This document shows positions 1 to 12,000 of a DNA stretch of 64,000 nt, one piece after another. The notes beneath the pieces are model-generated. The model made no database searches, had not been told where the DNA came from, and worked only from the letters and a program-made list of their open reading frames with translations. The DNA is taken from positions 62,001 to 126,000 of the forward strand of contig PDUO01000065.1 of NCBI GenBank assembly GCA_003008705.1, given 5' to 3'. The DNA is from Pezicula radicicola (lineage: Eukaryota; Ascomycota; Leotiomycetes; Helotiales; Dermateaceae). The translations under genes were made by a program, and so were the position numbers. The first letter of the stretch is position 1. Each line of letters starts with the position of its first letter.

Positions 1-331
1 GATCACGGGATCCCTGGCGACAGAGACTGAATCGACTTTCGTCAGCTCTGCTAGCACAACCGAGTCTGCATCAACCTCTGTCACTTTCCTCTCGGGCACC
101 GTCTCTGAATCAGCTTCGGTATCAACATCACGCACTAGCTCAACCTCCGCATCCACGACTTCGAAACTAAGCACCTCAACCCAGAGCAAATCAACTTCAA
201 GCACCTCTACCTCGACGGGAACAGCCGCAGCAGCTTCCAGCACCGGTAATGTTGGTGCAACTTCGTCAGTGAACGTACTCGCCCCGGGCCTCATTGGAGC
301 TATGGCTGCAAGTTTCGCTTTCTTTCTATGA
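1..331 (+). CDS. 3' end of a Ser/Thr-rich, probably GPI-anchored cell-wall or surface protein (partial)
   Basis: The frame is open from the first bases of the window to a TGA at 329-331, giving about 109 residues; the start lies outside. The sequence is almost entirely Ser, Thr and Ala, a composition expected of an O-mannosylated stalk. It ends with a small-residue stretch followed by a hydrophobic tail (LIGAMAASFAFFL, then stop), the pattern of a GPI-attachment signal. Proteins of this shape in fungi include CFEM proteins, adhesins and other wall proteins, and the N-terminal domain that would decide between them is missing. It most likely sits at the plasma membrane or wall. Confidence 0.65.
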   Translation, partial: ITGSLATETESTFVSSASTTESASTSVTFLSGTVSESASVSTSRTSSTSASTTSKLSTSTQSKSTSSTSTSTGTAAAASSTGNVGATSSVNVLAPGLIGAMAASFAFFL

Positions 332-954
332 TCACCGCATCGATATATCCATTACATGCTCAATGAGATCGATTGCAGACACCATGACTTGCAGAATGCC
401 CAGGAGGCCTAGCAGGTAGAGGATAATTCTTGCTGCAGATTTTGCTGCATGGCCTGCAGTCACGATTCGGAAACCCACAGAACGAAGATGACCAGCCAGA
501 GTATTGGGAGGCGTAATTGGTGGAATTGGGAAAATAAAGCAGCCTATGGACCATGGAGATGGGACTCGCTATTGGTTTTCTAGTGTTGCAATGTGACAAA
601 CCTATAACTCCAATGAACATGTAAATACTACGAGGCCTAGAACTCGTGCGAGGAATACCAGCAGCAATATATGTTGCTACCCTTATTGGGCGTGAGAGCT
701 GTTGTTACTCGACCTCGCAACCGGAGGGCGGGGTTGTTTGTTTATTGGCTCAAGACGCTTCGATTCGGGGAGGTGTTGGCTGCCCGAAGATTTTGAAGCG
801 GTCGGGCTCCAAAGACGACATGCAACAAAAACAACAAAGAATTTGCCTTGTGTCACGGTGCCACCTTGAAATAGGTGGTGGCATACCTATCTCTCATCCT
901 CCTTAAGGTCGCTATTTCTACTGTAACTCTTACAATAAGTCATAATAGTAGCGC

Positions 955-1173
955 TTAGGAGTGCATGTCTCGTAGTGCTTTTTGAAACTGCTTGAACCCT
1001 CGAACCGCTTTACGACAATTCACGCATTTTTGAGAGCCACTCATGTCGCAAGTCTTTTCGTGCTTCTCTATTGCTCCGGATATATGTATGGTGCATGAGT
1101 GACACACAAGCCATGTGACGTGCAAGCCTCTTCGAGCTCGCCGCTTGTGAGGTAAGTTACCTGACTTAATCAA
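955..1173 (-). other. Cys/His-rich small ORF, zinc-finger-like fragment
   Basis: A 72-codon frame contains CHSC, then H-x4-C, then CVNC and a closing DMH, so Cys and His pairs are spaced like degenerate zinc knuckles. It lies in the same orientation as the C2H2-like frame at 1568-1831 and the Ulp1-like pseudogene further upstream, so it may be a distal exon or a decayed remnant of the same locus. No intron joining it to those frames could be established. It is flanked by the 18-base AT-rich repeat array at 1150-1310. Function unknown. Confidence 0.25.
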
Positions 1174-1567
1174 GTGAGTTATCTAAGTTAAGACTAGGTA
1201 GCCTAAATTAAGCAAGTTAGCTATGTTCAAATTAAGAACTTACCCAAAGTAAGTTACTGAAGTAGGTAAGTTACAGTACTTAAATCAAATGAGTTACCAC
1301 AAGGTCACGACTTCGTCAGAATCCACTTTGCTAGTACCAAAGATCATTTTTAGCAATGTACAAGTATGAGGAGCCGATCTATAAGTTTGTGTCATTTTAT
1401 GTAGCCCTCACGGTATTTACTGCAACTGAATTTGGACATACCATTGCAAGACTTCTGGTGTTCTCTCAAGCTCGGTAAGTGATGGGAGCACCAAGATTGT
1501 TAATACGGGTTATGCCAATATTCTGAGATTGTCCCTGGCAGTCGCTGTCCTTTTCAAGTCCTGGTAT

Positions 1568-1831
1568 CTATGGCATTTCTCCCGGCTCTTCAGTATTCAG
1601 AGATTGTCCCTGACAGTTGCTGTCTTTTTCATGTCTTCTCAAATCTCCCTTCGTGTTGAATCTCTCTTTACAGTTGGACTTCTTGCATGTATACCTAAAA
1701 CAATTCTTCAAGTGTCGATGCATACTATATTTATGCTTGAAAGTCTTGCTGCACACTTCGCTGTTTGTGCATGGCCATTCCTGTTTTGGTTTTGGTTTTG
1801 GTCTCCGTTTCCATTTCCGCAGTCGAGGCAC
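1568..1831 (-). CDS. C2H2-like zinc-finger fragment
   Basis: The 87-codon frame begins with a basic Arg/Lys/Pro run. It then carries two finger-like motifs: C-x5-C-x12-H-x3-H followed by Cys, and C-x4-C-x12-H-x5-C around residues 20-75. After the TAG at 1568-1570 the same frame continues with a near repeat of the last part (EKDSNCQGQS becomes EKDSDCQGQS), so the 3' end has been duplicated. It could be a small zinc-finger protein, a 3' exon of the Ulp1-like locus, or a relic. No start context or partner domain decides between these. A nucleic-acid-binding role is only inferred from the Cys/His spacing. Confidence 0.35.
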   Translation of the reverse strand: MPRLRKWKRRPKPKPKQEWPCTNSEVCSKTFKHKYSMHRHLKNCFRYTCKKSNCKERFNTKGDLRRHEKDSNCQGQSLNTEEPGEMP

Positions 1832-2140
1832 GCCACCTTTTGCAAACTACATACTATGAGCCTAATCTTCAAGACAGCATAACAACAACGTACCTTTTGT
1901 TCTACTTCATGTATCGAGTCACACCTGCTTTCTGCCAAAAGACATGGCATATTACTATGCGCTGGGTTCGAACATCTCCCCCGTGAGTCATCGTAACATC
2001 CGTTACGCCGGAAGCATTTATGTCTTGAAGCGTTCTGTCGTGGGTCATCTATGCATAAGTGCAATGGGTTGATGTACCCAAGGCACCCATGGTTACACCG
2101 GTGCGAAATATGCAATCCTCCTATTCTTTATTAGCAATTA

Positions 2141-3613
2141 TTACCAAGCAGTATTCTTCACCTTACTGATCACAATAACCTCCCACTCCCACGGCGAGAT
2201 TACACCTGTGGCCAACAAATACCTTCGATAAGTCAACGCATTTCTCCAAAACCTCCCATGTCTTGGCGGCTTCTTCCCCGATAATATCCATCTCTCTGCG
2301 AAATTTGTACAGCATTTGTTGTAATCCTTCGTTGTATCTGCTGCCTCTCTCTTCTTTGTTGCTCGAGAGAATATTTCTCTTGGATCCTCAATATGAATTT
2401 TGAGGCGTTTATAGGTTACTTTCCGAAGTGAACGTCGATGCTCCGTATCCATTCCCAACTTGTGATACTCCGCCATCGTTGCGCTATGATATATCTCGTC
2501 TGGGTCATGAGTCTTCCAGAAATCCTTGACTTCCTCTTTTGTAAGCCGTCGGAGCTTCTGTACGCCTGGAACAAAATCTCCTTCGCCAGTATCCTCAACT
2601 CCCTCCCAAGGATCGACTATCGAAACTTCCGATTCTGCATCCCCATCCAAGTCAAAATCATCTAGGTAATTGTCCTTAACACCGCTTCCCTCAAGTTCCC
2701 CCTCCGTGGTGTTTCCATCATCACTCAGAACGTCATCGTCAAGAAACACAGGGTCGATCTGGCTATTAGCAGCCTTACTTGCGTCCTTTGATTTTGATTT
2801 TGATGACTTGTCCGTAGAACGTTGAGAACCTTGAGAATGTTTCGAACCTCCATACAATCATCCACCATAGCCATTATACACCATACTCTTTTCAAAATCG
2901 AGAATTGAACTGTACGGGCCACTGTGGTCTTTCAGATCTGCGGTTGGGAAGTGTAATCTCCGCAACTTTAGAGCTTCGTCTAGCCAATCTTGTAGCCGGT
3001 CATTTAATCCTTCCGCCCAAAGCATCGCTTCCATTGTGCCCGACATATCCTTCGGTGTTGGAAATCTGCCCTCCTTCAATATGATCTCCAAGGCCATTAA
3101 CGTAGCCCGTCCGCACGTCCAAGAATCATTGAATTTTGATGCTCTGAAGTGTTCCCATTTGACCCTCGGATTTACCTCGAGACCAAATACCTCATTCAAT
3201 CGCGCCACGAACTTCTCTGCTTCTCTTGTAGACTCTCCTTGCATTGTACTATTCGAATCCCACACGGTACCCGACTTAGTTTTGTTGTTTATAAAAAGAA
3301 GTACCCAGTCAGGGTTCAAGATATAAGCCCCTCCACTCTCTGCATCGAGTCCAAATGGTCTCTTTAGCGTTCCCCATAGTGTTTCCTCAACCATGTATAG
3401 TGGTTGCGGAAAGCCAGGCCCCGCTATGGCAACATCTCCGTTGTTCTTGCCCATCTTGCGGGATTCGTCCACCAACATACACATTCCTACGAATACCACC
3501 TCTCCTGTCCACCATTGGCCAGTCAATACCTTTCCAGTGCGTTGCAACTGCGTCATCTCGTATTTTACGAGATTCTCCAACTCCTTAGGTACTCGATCTT
3601 CTTCATTTCTAAG
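2141..3613 (-). pseudogene. Ulp1-like (C48 family) cysteine-peptidase-fold gene interrupted by an in-frame TGA
   Basis: One reading frame runs from just after a stop at 3614-3616 down to 2141 and is broken only by a TGA at 2858-2860. Neither half starts with a well placed ATG; the first ATG of the upstream half is at about 3556. The upstream half resembles the Ulp1/SENP peptidase core: a W-x4-F strand, a VWDSN aspartate strand, then a WTCGRATL segment in the place of the usual DCG cysteine. The usual catalytic HisTrp reads AspTrp (NPDW) and the Asp before CysGly is Thr, so activity is doubtful. The downstream half is Ser/Lys/Asp-rich then basic. Such proteins often belong to repeated or transposon-linked fungal families. 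Alternatives are a real stop-readthrough gene or a missed upstream exon. Confidence 0.5.
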
Positions 3614-3616
3614 CTA

Positions 3617-4229
3617 CTTGTAGTCGACAGACAATTTTGATATATCCAAAGGCTTGTACTTGTGCTGGAGAATGCCATTGGCTACTGCAATGGCTCTATG
3701 AGTTCCTAGACTCCCCCTACTAATAGCTCTTTGAGCTCTGCGTTATCATATAGCAGGTAGCCAGTCTCTGTAATGCTTATCTACTAACAGTCCTAGACCG
3801 TATAGTCGATTGTATCCTCTTATATCCTCGTTTTCTGTCAAGGGGGCCACACTTCCCCGAACTCAGTACCACTAGGTAGATGCTAAGCTGTTATCGTAGT
3901 ACTTGAGCCTTATTTGCAAACTAGCCGTAATGTTGCCAAACCTGCTTACTTTCCCCTCCCTCTTCTACAATACGGATATTAAATTCGAGGTGGGACAAAT
4001 TAGGTAAAATATCAATCTATTAGTGTTTCCTTACAAAGAGGATAATATTTCGTTATGACTCAGATATGCCATGTGCTCATCCTCTATATTAGTAGCGCTG
4101 TCGTCCTCGCCCATCTTGTCATGAAGGATTGCGAAGACGATACTTTTCTGATTTGCCAATATTTCATGGAAAGTTTTCATGCGGCGCCTTTTCAGCCTCG
4201 CCTCCGTTTTTCACGAGCCCCATCCAGTC
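3617..4229. other. Intergenic stretch without a recognised gene
   Basis: About 600 bases rich in short CTAG and TAG-containing runs with frequent stops in all frames. Nothing resembling a domain, RNA gene or clear repeat was found, although decayed repeat DNA is possible. Confidence 0.5.
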
Positions 4230-4296
4230 ACTCATTTTCCTTCAAACATCAGTCCATATTGCCCATACTGAAATAATTTCGCACAAATGACCACAT
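4230..4296 (+). repeat. 67-base duplicate of the ALG7 promoter and start-codon region
   Basis: This segment matches 25567-25501 (reverse strand) over 67 bases with about two substitutions. At the other site it covers the sequence just upstream of ALG7 and its first codons (ATG ACC ACA T). Here the copy keeps the ATG but runs into unrelated sequence directly after, with a stop a few codons on. It lies about 170 bases upstream of MRPL4 and points the same way, so it may now contribute promoter or 5' leader sequence to that gene. Confidence 0.85.
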
Positions 4297-4464
4297 AATC
4301 TAACACGTACCACTGCTTGAGAAAAGTTACTATCTGAGCTTCAATATCCCCGCAAATATTTGAGTACGGTAGCCGAGTCGGCCGCGTCGAGCTCAAAATA
4401 TCAAAATTGCCAGCCCAAGTGCACCGAAGCATCAACGCATCGCCATTGACGGTCCCCAACCACA

Positions 4465-5353
4465 ATGTCGACCTCAACCGCCCTGCGCCCTGCCATTAGG
4501 CGTCTGCTTCAGCCTAGCAGAAATACATATATACCACCGATTTTCCTCCTCCCCTCCCTCATAACGCCGACTACGCAAACCACCCCCTTCTCTTCATCAA
4601 CTAGCACCTCTTACCCACGAGACATGAACCGTGAACGCGGTGTCTCCACAATGCGAGGTACTGGGCTGCGACAACCACTCTCAGTCTCAAAGTCACCCCT
4701 TCCAAAGCCCGTCCTCGATCCCAAGAAGCGCAGCAAAGTGGTTGTGGATGAGGATCATGGGCTCTGGCAGTTCTTCGCTAGCAAGGAGAAGCCAATGAGT
4801 ACGCCAGAAGAGGATGCTGGTCACGGAAGGCCATGGACTGTAGAGGAATTGAGGGCAAAAAGTTGGGAAGATTTGCATTCGCTATGGTATGTTTGTTGCA
4901 AAGAGAGGAATCGGATTGTCACAGAGAGTGGGGAGAGAAAGAGATTGGAAGCTGGATATGGAGACCACGAGGCACTAGAGAGGGATAAGACCGTGAGTAA
5001 TACTGGGAGTTTGGGGATAGATTTTGGCTAATTGCTTTGTTTAGGTGAGACGGACTCAAAGGGCTATTAAGCAAGTTCTAACAGAAAGGTTTTATTCATG
5101 GAGAGATGCTGAGGAGGTTGCGAAGAACGACCCGGAGATCAACCTTACAGGAGATGGTCCTATTTACAACCCCCAGAATTTCGAGGAGGAAGCAGACATT
5201 TTGCAGGACCTACCAAACGAGACGGAGATCGTGGGCGAGGAAAGAATTGAATTGGAGAGGAAGAGAGCAGGCAAGATGGCAGAACTTTACAAGGCGGAAT
5301 TAGACAAGTTGGAAGCGGAGAAGGCTGCTAAAGCTGCGGAGAAATCTGCATAA
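4465..5353 (+). CDS. MRPL4: Mitochondrial large-subunit ribosomal protein uL29m (MRPL4/MRP-L47 family)
   Basis: Two exons, 4465-4992 and 5045-5353, are joined by a 52-base GTGAGT..TTTAG intron to give 278 residues. The first ~45 residues are rich in Ser, Thr, Arg and Pro with few acids, consistent with a mitochondrial targeting sequence. The conserved uL29m core follows from about residue 123: [20 protein letters not shown], then a basic helix, and [12 protein letters not shown] just after the splice. The C-terminus is a charged Glu/Lys helix. In yeast and animals this protein sits near the exit tunnel of the mitochondrial ribosome. The gene lies just downstream of the duplicated ALG7 start segment. 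Identification is firm; the exact targeting cleavage site is unknown. Confidence 0.93.
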
Positions 5354-5805
5354 CAGGCGACATTGTAGGGTGGTGTATAAAAGTCGGACTTGTACGATGT
5401 ATGTGATTGAGTGAGAGCCGAAGCCTTCGTTCATGGCTATCAGCCATAAGTAAGAAATGACAGGTGGAGATGTTTTGTAAAGTAAACTAGAAGCAAGACC
5501 AATGTATCATACAATTAGCATATATTAGCATATGCTGAACACGTCGACAAGTTGATCTCAGGGCTTGATGGAGCAGGTCTCAAGGAGTGACAAAGGCCTC
5601 TCTTAGCATGAAGATCAATGTTCCACTTCGATTTCATGCCGAGCTCGACTAGCGGCCAATCACAACAACGCAGCCAAACTCCACGGTAAGTCGAGCTCGA
5701 CCCTCACCGATCATTCACAGAGCACTTAGGATAGCAAGAATTAGCTGGTTCTGTTCATCGCTTTCTTGCCAGTATCTATCTACTCAACTACATCGCACAC
5801 ACAAC

Positions 5806-7524
5806 ATGGATGAGATTGCCCCCGAATACGACATCGTCGTCCTGGGAACAGGTGAGCTGAGAGAACCCCGCAATGGAGGGGCAGCCATGGCAAGTGGGAA
5901 GATGGCTAATATTCCACAGGCTTGACAGAATGTGTGCTTTCTGGGTAATGCGACCATACTCAGGGACGCTCATCATGTGCTGACTGGGTGTATTAGTGTG
6001 CTGAGTGTTAAGGGCAAGAAGGTCTTGCATATTGATCGAAATGATCACTATGGCGGGTATGTGCTTCTCCTTGAATATTGTGGGACTCGAGCTGATACGT
6101 AGCAGTGAGGCAGCATCTGTCAACATCGAAGCTGTGAGTATTATCCTTTACCTCCAGGAACCCTATCTGACACCCACCAGCTCTTCAAGAAGTACGGCAA
6201 CTACAATAAAGGGGAGGAGCCATGGAAGAAGTATGGACGCGCCAACGACTGGAACATCGACCTCGTCCCAAAGCTCCTCATGTCCAGTGGGGAATTAACA
6301 AATATTCTCGTCTCGACCGATGTTACAAGGTACTTGGAATTCAGACAGGTGGCTGGCAGCTATGTGCAACAGGGAGCTGGTGCAAAGGCTACGGTTGCTA
6401 AGGTTCCTTCTGATGCTGGGGAGGCACTGCGGTCGTCTTTGATGGGTATATTTGAGAAGAGGCGGATGAAGAGCTTTATTGAGTGGATTGGTACATTTGA
6501 TGTTGCAGACTCTGCAGATCACAAAGGTACTGGTGCTCTGCTGATGTGTAAGGAATTTGCTGACTTGCCTAGGTCTCAACATTAACACCTGCACAATGAA
6601 GGATGTGTATGACAAGTTTGGTCTCGAGACCGGTACTCGGGACTTCATTGGTCATGCCATGGCTCTTTACCAAACCGATGCCTACATCACTGAAGCAGGT
6701 AAAGCCCCGGAGACCATCGAGCGCATTCGTTTGTACGGAAACTCCGTTTCCAGATACGGAAAATCCCCATACATCTACCCACTTTACGGTCTTGGAGAGT
6801 TACCTCAGGGTTTTGCCCGTCTCTCAGCTATCTATGGTGGAACTTATATGCTCAACACCAACATTGACGAGATCGTCTATGATGGAAAGAAGGCAGTTGG
6901 AATTAAGGCCACCATGATCAATGGTCACGAGCCCGGAAAAGATATGAAGTTCGAGACCAAGGCCGGAAAGATTCTTGGTGATCCTTCGTACTTCCAGGAC
7001 AAGGTACAGGTTACTGGTCATGTCCTGAAGGCAATCTGTATCTTGAACCATCCCCTTGCGGGCACCAACGACAACGACTCTTGCCAGCTCATCATTCCCC
7101 AGTCCCAGGTCGGACGCAAGAACGGTTTGTAATTCCTTAGATTTGCTCACAACAGATGCTAAACTCTACAGATATCTACATTGCAGTAGTATCCAGCGCC
7201 CATAGCGTCTGCCCCAAGGGTTATTACATCGCCATCGTTTCAACCATCGCTGAGACAAGCGCAAATCACCATCTCGAACTCGCCCCAGGTTTTGAGCGTC
7301 TCGGCCGCATCGAGGAGAAATTCCTCGGCCCACCCATCCCACTTTACGAGCCTTTGGACACTGGAGCCACGGACAACATCTTCATCTCCAAAAGCTACGA
7401 TGCTACTAGCCATTTCGAGACCACCACTGATGACGTAAAGGATATTTACTTGAGAGCTGAGGGTCACCCCCTTGTTGTTGAGGGTCTGAGAGAGGGTACG
7501 AATTTGGTCGGTGAGGATCAGTAG
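5806..7524 (+). CDS. GDI1: Rab GDP-dissociation inhibitor
   Basis: Seven exons (5806-5851, 5920-5944, 5997-6056, 6103-6133, 6181-6526, 6573-7124, 7172-7524) sum to 471 codons, 470 residues, the usual GDI length. The N-terminus MDEIAPEYDIVVLGTGLTEC carries the dinucleotide-fold glycine motif. HIDRNDHYGG, the Rab-platform region ending in SGELTNILVSTDVTRYLEF, and YPLYGLGELPQGFARLSAIY follow in the family order. GDI extracts prenylated, GDP-bound Rab GTPases from membranes and returns them, recycling them through the secretory pathway. Introns are concentrated at the 5' end and are 46-68 bases long, normal for filamentous fungi. It is an essential single-copy gene in yeast; no damage is visible here. 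Confidence 0.96.
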
Positions 7525-9000
7525 ACAGTTCATTAGTTGAGGAAAGTGGTGGGTAGATAGCGAACAGGGCTTCTTTGTTGATGGGATTGACGAAATATAC
7601 ACATTAGTACAGAACCTCTACTTTTGGCGTGTCGAAAAAACGTGATGTTGAATTTTAGGCTTGCTCCGCATAGTGGTTGAGCTCAATATAAGGTACCTTG
7701 ACCTTGAACGTAAACTTCCGTGACATGAATTACCAATCCATCAGCATCTGTCATAATCGACAGATCACAAGGCTTCTGATGCCTACGGCAAATCCTTCCA
7801 TCATCTAAATTGCTAAACCGAGAAACTGATACGGATGATTAGAGCATCCACATCAAAGAATATTATATTCTCATCTTGGTCTTCTTTGCAAAGAGGGGAG
7901 GTTGTGTCTACAGGTTTCATAATTAAAATGGAAGAAGGGATAGATTAAAAGTCCTAGCATCAAACTATGTATCTAGATATTAGAGTATATTAAGTTGGTT
8001 ATTTTCAGAGCACTAAGAGGGATATACTGTAGTAGATTGCTAAGACCCACAACTGCTATACAACCTCCCTATTTTAAAGAGAGTTTATAAGTTTTATAAG
8101 GGCGTTGTTAAGCTGCTATGCTGTTAGGTTTTGTAATATGCTAGAAGGGTGTTTTTTGTTTTTTTGTTTTTAGATATAGATTAGGTAAGATATACTTTGA
8201 ATTAAAGAACGGAATAGTTAAATGAAATTAGTTATAAACTAGCGAAAGTAAGTGAGTATAGTAAGTGGTCTAATAAGTGAGTTAATTAAATTTAAGTAGA
8301 TTACTTAAACTAAGTAAAGGAAGACCTTATATGCGCTTTATTCTATTATTGTTTTAGACTCTTAATGTCGTAGGTTATAAGGTTAGGAGAAACTCTATTA
8401 ATTGTGTGTAGGGCTAATATAGAGGCAGGAAGTGAGGTAAGGGGGAGGAGTATAATTAAGCGAGGAGTCTAACAAGAGGGCTCTCTAAGTGTAATTAATA
8501 GAATAATCATAGAACTTCCAAGCAATTAAGATCCAAAAACATAGTTGCTATTAAGAAGCCATTTTAACACTAACTAATCTTACAAGAACCTCTGATACTA
8601 GCGAAAGCAACGAGCTGTTAAGACAACCGCGGATAAGCTTGACATAAAGTAAGGTGTGAGGTCCAAAGATAGACTCTAACCAATTAACCAACTCAAGTTG
8701 GTGTCAATGCCGTATACAAGCTTATCCTCTCCACCACTCCAGAAAAAGAACAAAAGCAAGGCCACGAGCAGGAAAAGGAAAAGTCAACATGGTTAATAAC
8801 TGCAATGGATAGAACAAAGGAAATAGATTCTGAGTGTTGTATTGGATTGGAGACGAGATTGGGAATATATGAACTTGAAGTGTGGTGGTCTCCATGTGCT
8901 GTTATCCATATATAGGAAGCCACTACGATTGTTGTGACGGACCTCCATTGGAAGTCGAGTAATGACTAAAAGCCAAGCGACTAATCGTTCGCGTACTAAG
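7525..9000. other. AT-rich intergenic region with decayed repeat sequence
   Basis: No gene is visible. From about 7980 to 8600 the sequence is very TA-rich and dense in stops, and 8240-8320 contains copies of the GTAAGTGAGT / TTACTTAAA type repeat found elsewhere in the window. It is probably decayed, RIP-affected repeat DNA, but no terminal repeats were recognised. Confidence 0.5.
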
Positions 9001-12000
9001 CTACCTCGACCTCGACCTCGATCCATCATCAGATGACGAACCAGAGCTATCTCTACGGGAATTTGGATCCGGAAGGTCTGCCACGGCTCTCACATTGTTG
9101 ACGACTTGATTATACGTATCCCTAATTTCATACGCATCAGATCTTCGGCTACCGCTTAGTTGCCCTAATACTTGTAGCGGATGGTAGAGTGATGCGACCT
9201 GAGTTTCAATCTTCGCGAGGTCGCCTAGCGGTTGTGGCGTTGCGGAAGAGGAAGTATGTTGCCTCGTGGGTTCTCTGGGGCCAGGCACAGAAGTGGTGCC
9301 AGTAATAGAGGGAGCAGGAGTATTGGCGGTTAACGGCCAAGCTAATGCTTGATATCTTGGATTCGGCCCAGGTCCTCCTAGTAACGGAGCTAAAATTATT
9401 AACCTGAGCGTTTTCCAGGTCTGTGCAGCCCTATTGTACTCATTAAGATAGCCGGCGTTCCTGAGCACATCCTTTCTCCCTCCTCGCTCAAAAAAGAGCT
9501 GGAGTTGCGAACCCTTAGGAAAAATTTTGATTCTAGAAGGATTTACTTCTGCAGCTAACGCGTTAATGAGGGTCTGAGTGCGGGTTTGACCGAGTACTGC
9601 CTTGTACTTAAATACCAAATCGCCATTTTCATCCCTAGGCCGATCTTTAAGACCTACGCGATCAGCGTCTTCGAATTTCTTCACAATTTCGGGGATCATA
9701 TGGTCTTTCACTACGTGTGCCGCTACGTGGGTTTGCACAGGGCCCTTTTTTGAATCAAGGGCTAACCACTGCAGCTTGTTTTGTCCCTCTGTGGTATATG
9801 GATCTGGCTACAATCCACAAGCTCGCAGTTAGCTTACTTCTTTTAACGACGCTTAGTAGTAACTCAAGCATAGCTATAAATGAACTTTGGAAAGCGCAAT
9901 CTTGCATTTGAGAACTTGAGACTTACCAGATTGTGATCGCTACAGTAGGCTCTTATCTCCCGCTCGCCCCATCCCTCAACCTGAATGAGTTCTTCCACTT
10001 CGGCCGGTAGAGATCCCTCTGCGTGTTCCAGGTCCGAGATCTCTTGTTTCTGGTAGTCTCTGACCATAGTGAGCAGGTCCTCTTTGGTAGTTTTAACATC
10101 TGCTTGTAGGTTATTTTTAGCACAGAATTGCAAGAGATCTGGTTTGTCCCAACGATCAACAAATTTTGCGCTCAACTTTTTGAATGCTAATTCCGCTTGA
10201 CCATTTCGTTGGAAGTCTTTTCCTAGTCTGGTCTGAATTTTCCAATTCCGTATCCTCTCCATCAAAATATGATCATATGGACCGATTTTCCTGTGAAAAC
10301 TATCCTCATTTTCTACGTCTACTGGCAACGATCCCAAGCCATTGTTTATACAGAGATCTTTTCCGTCTTCATACGTCCATTCCCGGAACACGTTTATTGT
10401 TCGAAACGCCTTGACAAGGTTCTTTAGATTGATATAGTTCGTTTTGGGCTTCTTCGCTGCTGGCTCATCGCTGGCATCTTCGTCCCTAGACCGTTTGCGA
10501 TTCGTTGTTGAAGCAGTGTCACCCTATTACGCTTATAATCAGCGATGTATAATAATATTTTAGGTAGGATACATACCCAAGGACGGTATTTTACTTCAAT
10601 TCTAGTCCACCGCTCATTACCCTTGTGACCGCTCGTCGGCGTGCCCCATTTCGTCCAGGCGGTTCCATTTGGAGTTTAGTAACACCTTCCTCGTCTTCGC
10701 CAGTAGCAGTTCCATGACCCTCGAAAAAGCCCTCCTCGTCGTCCTGGGTCACCTCTTTATTACAGAAATATATACTGTCAATGCCCATAGATCTACGCCA
10801 TTGTTCTGCCTTTTCAATCTCCTGACTGGATGGTTGTGGTCGGCATAATTTGCCTCGGCCAAATTCATTATCATTCCTATAAGTATTTCCCGGAACCCCC
10901 CTCCAGTAAATAGCCCCAGAGTCACCCGGAATATTTCCACCTTGCCATTGGTAATTTGGTTCAACCGCTGTGGCAAATACGTCTTGCCCGAAAAGATCAC
11001 CACGTAGTAATCCCAATGCACCTCTAACCCATCGGAGCGTTTGACGTGGACCGAGGTTGGTCCAATTTCTGTTGGTCAAGATGCGTTGGAGAAAGCCAGT
11101 AGACAGCGACCGACAGTGTTTGTAGAATGGCCTCTGATTATACCCGGTATCAAGGGGCTTCCAATATAACGGCGTTTCCAGCAGCTTCACGGCTTCTTCA
11201 TCTCCAAAATTTATAACTTCAGGCACGTAACTACCACCGAGAATCCATGCGATCAAGCTATCGCCAAGTTCCGGGGCACATCCACCTGCAACATAAGGTT
11301 CTCGATAGGTGAATGTACTGAAAGGATGCTTAGCCGCCCTATAGTCGCTATAGAAAATAGCATGACCAAGCTCGTGGACGATTGTGATAGCTAATATCAA
11401 ATTAGTTCATGTAGCTTCATTGAAAAATAGATCGTCACAGCTGGTACATATAAACATATTGTAATTTACCTGCTATGAAGGTCGCTCGAAGACATTGTTC
11501 GCTGTCGATAGGTGAATTTCTAATGGCCTCGACATATTGAGACATGATTACAACATAGAGATTACGAGGGGAAGATGCTGCCGGAATTTCCTGCCTAGGA
11601 TCAAGGTTCTCTAAGTGGTTGTACGTCGTTGGTACATCATCTTTGCACATCGTGATTCCTCGCCAACCCCGAACATCATATATATTGGCATCGGTCTGCC
11701 ACCTGATATATTCCGACATGTGTCCGAGTCTGGTTAGTTTTAGACGTCAGCGCTGCCTTTCTATCCAAAGACATGCTACTGGGAACATAACATACTGTTC
11801 AAATGCCTCCACGCATTCTTCCTCAGTAGGTATCCTTATAGAAATGAAGCCTGGCCACTGTGTCTTTCTGAAATCGTCTTTTTCGTGGGGAGCGAGAACA
11901 TCCTCCTCATTTATGTGCCGCAGCTCAGGAACGTACAACTTGTCAGCTGGCAGAAAGCTTGCCTGCAGTCAAAAACTCGGAGTTAGTTTACTTGTTCTAG

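Noticed and set aside
360..620. 86-codon reverse-strand frame downstream of the GPI protein
   Set aside because: No domain, signal or compositional bias; within a 3' flank.
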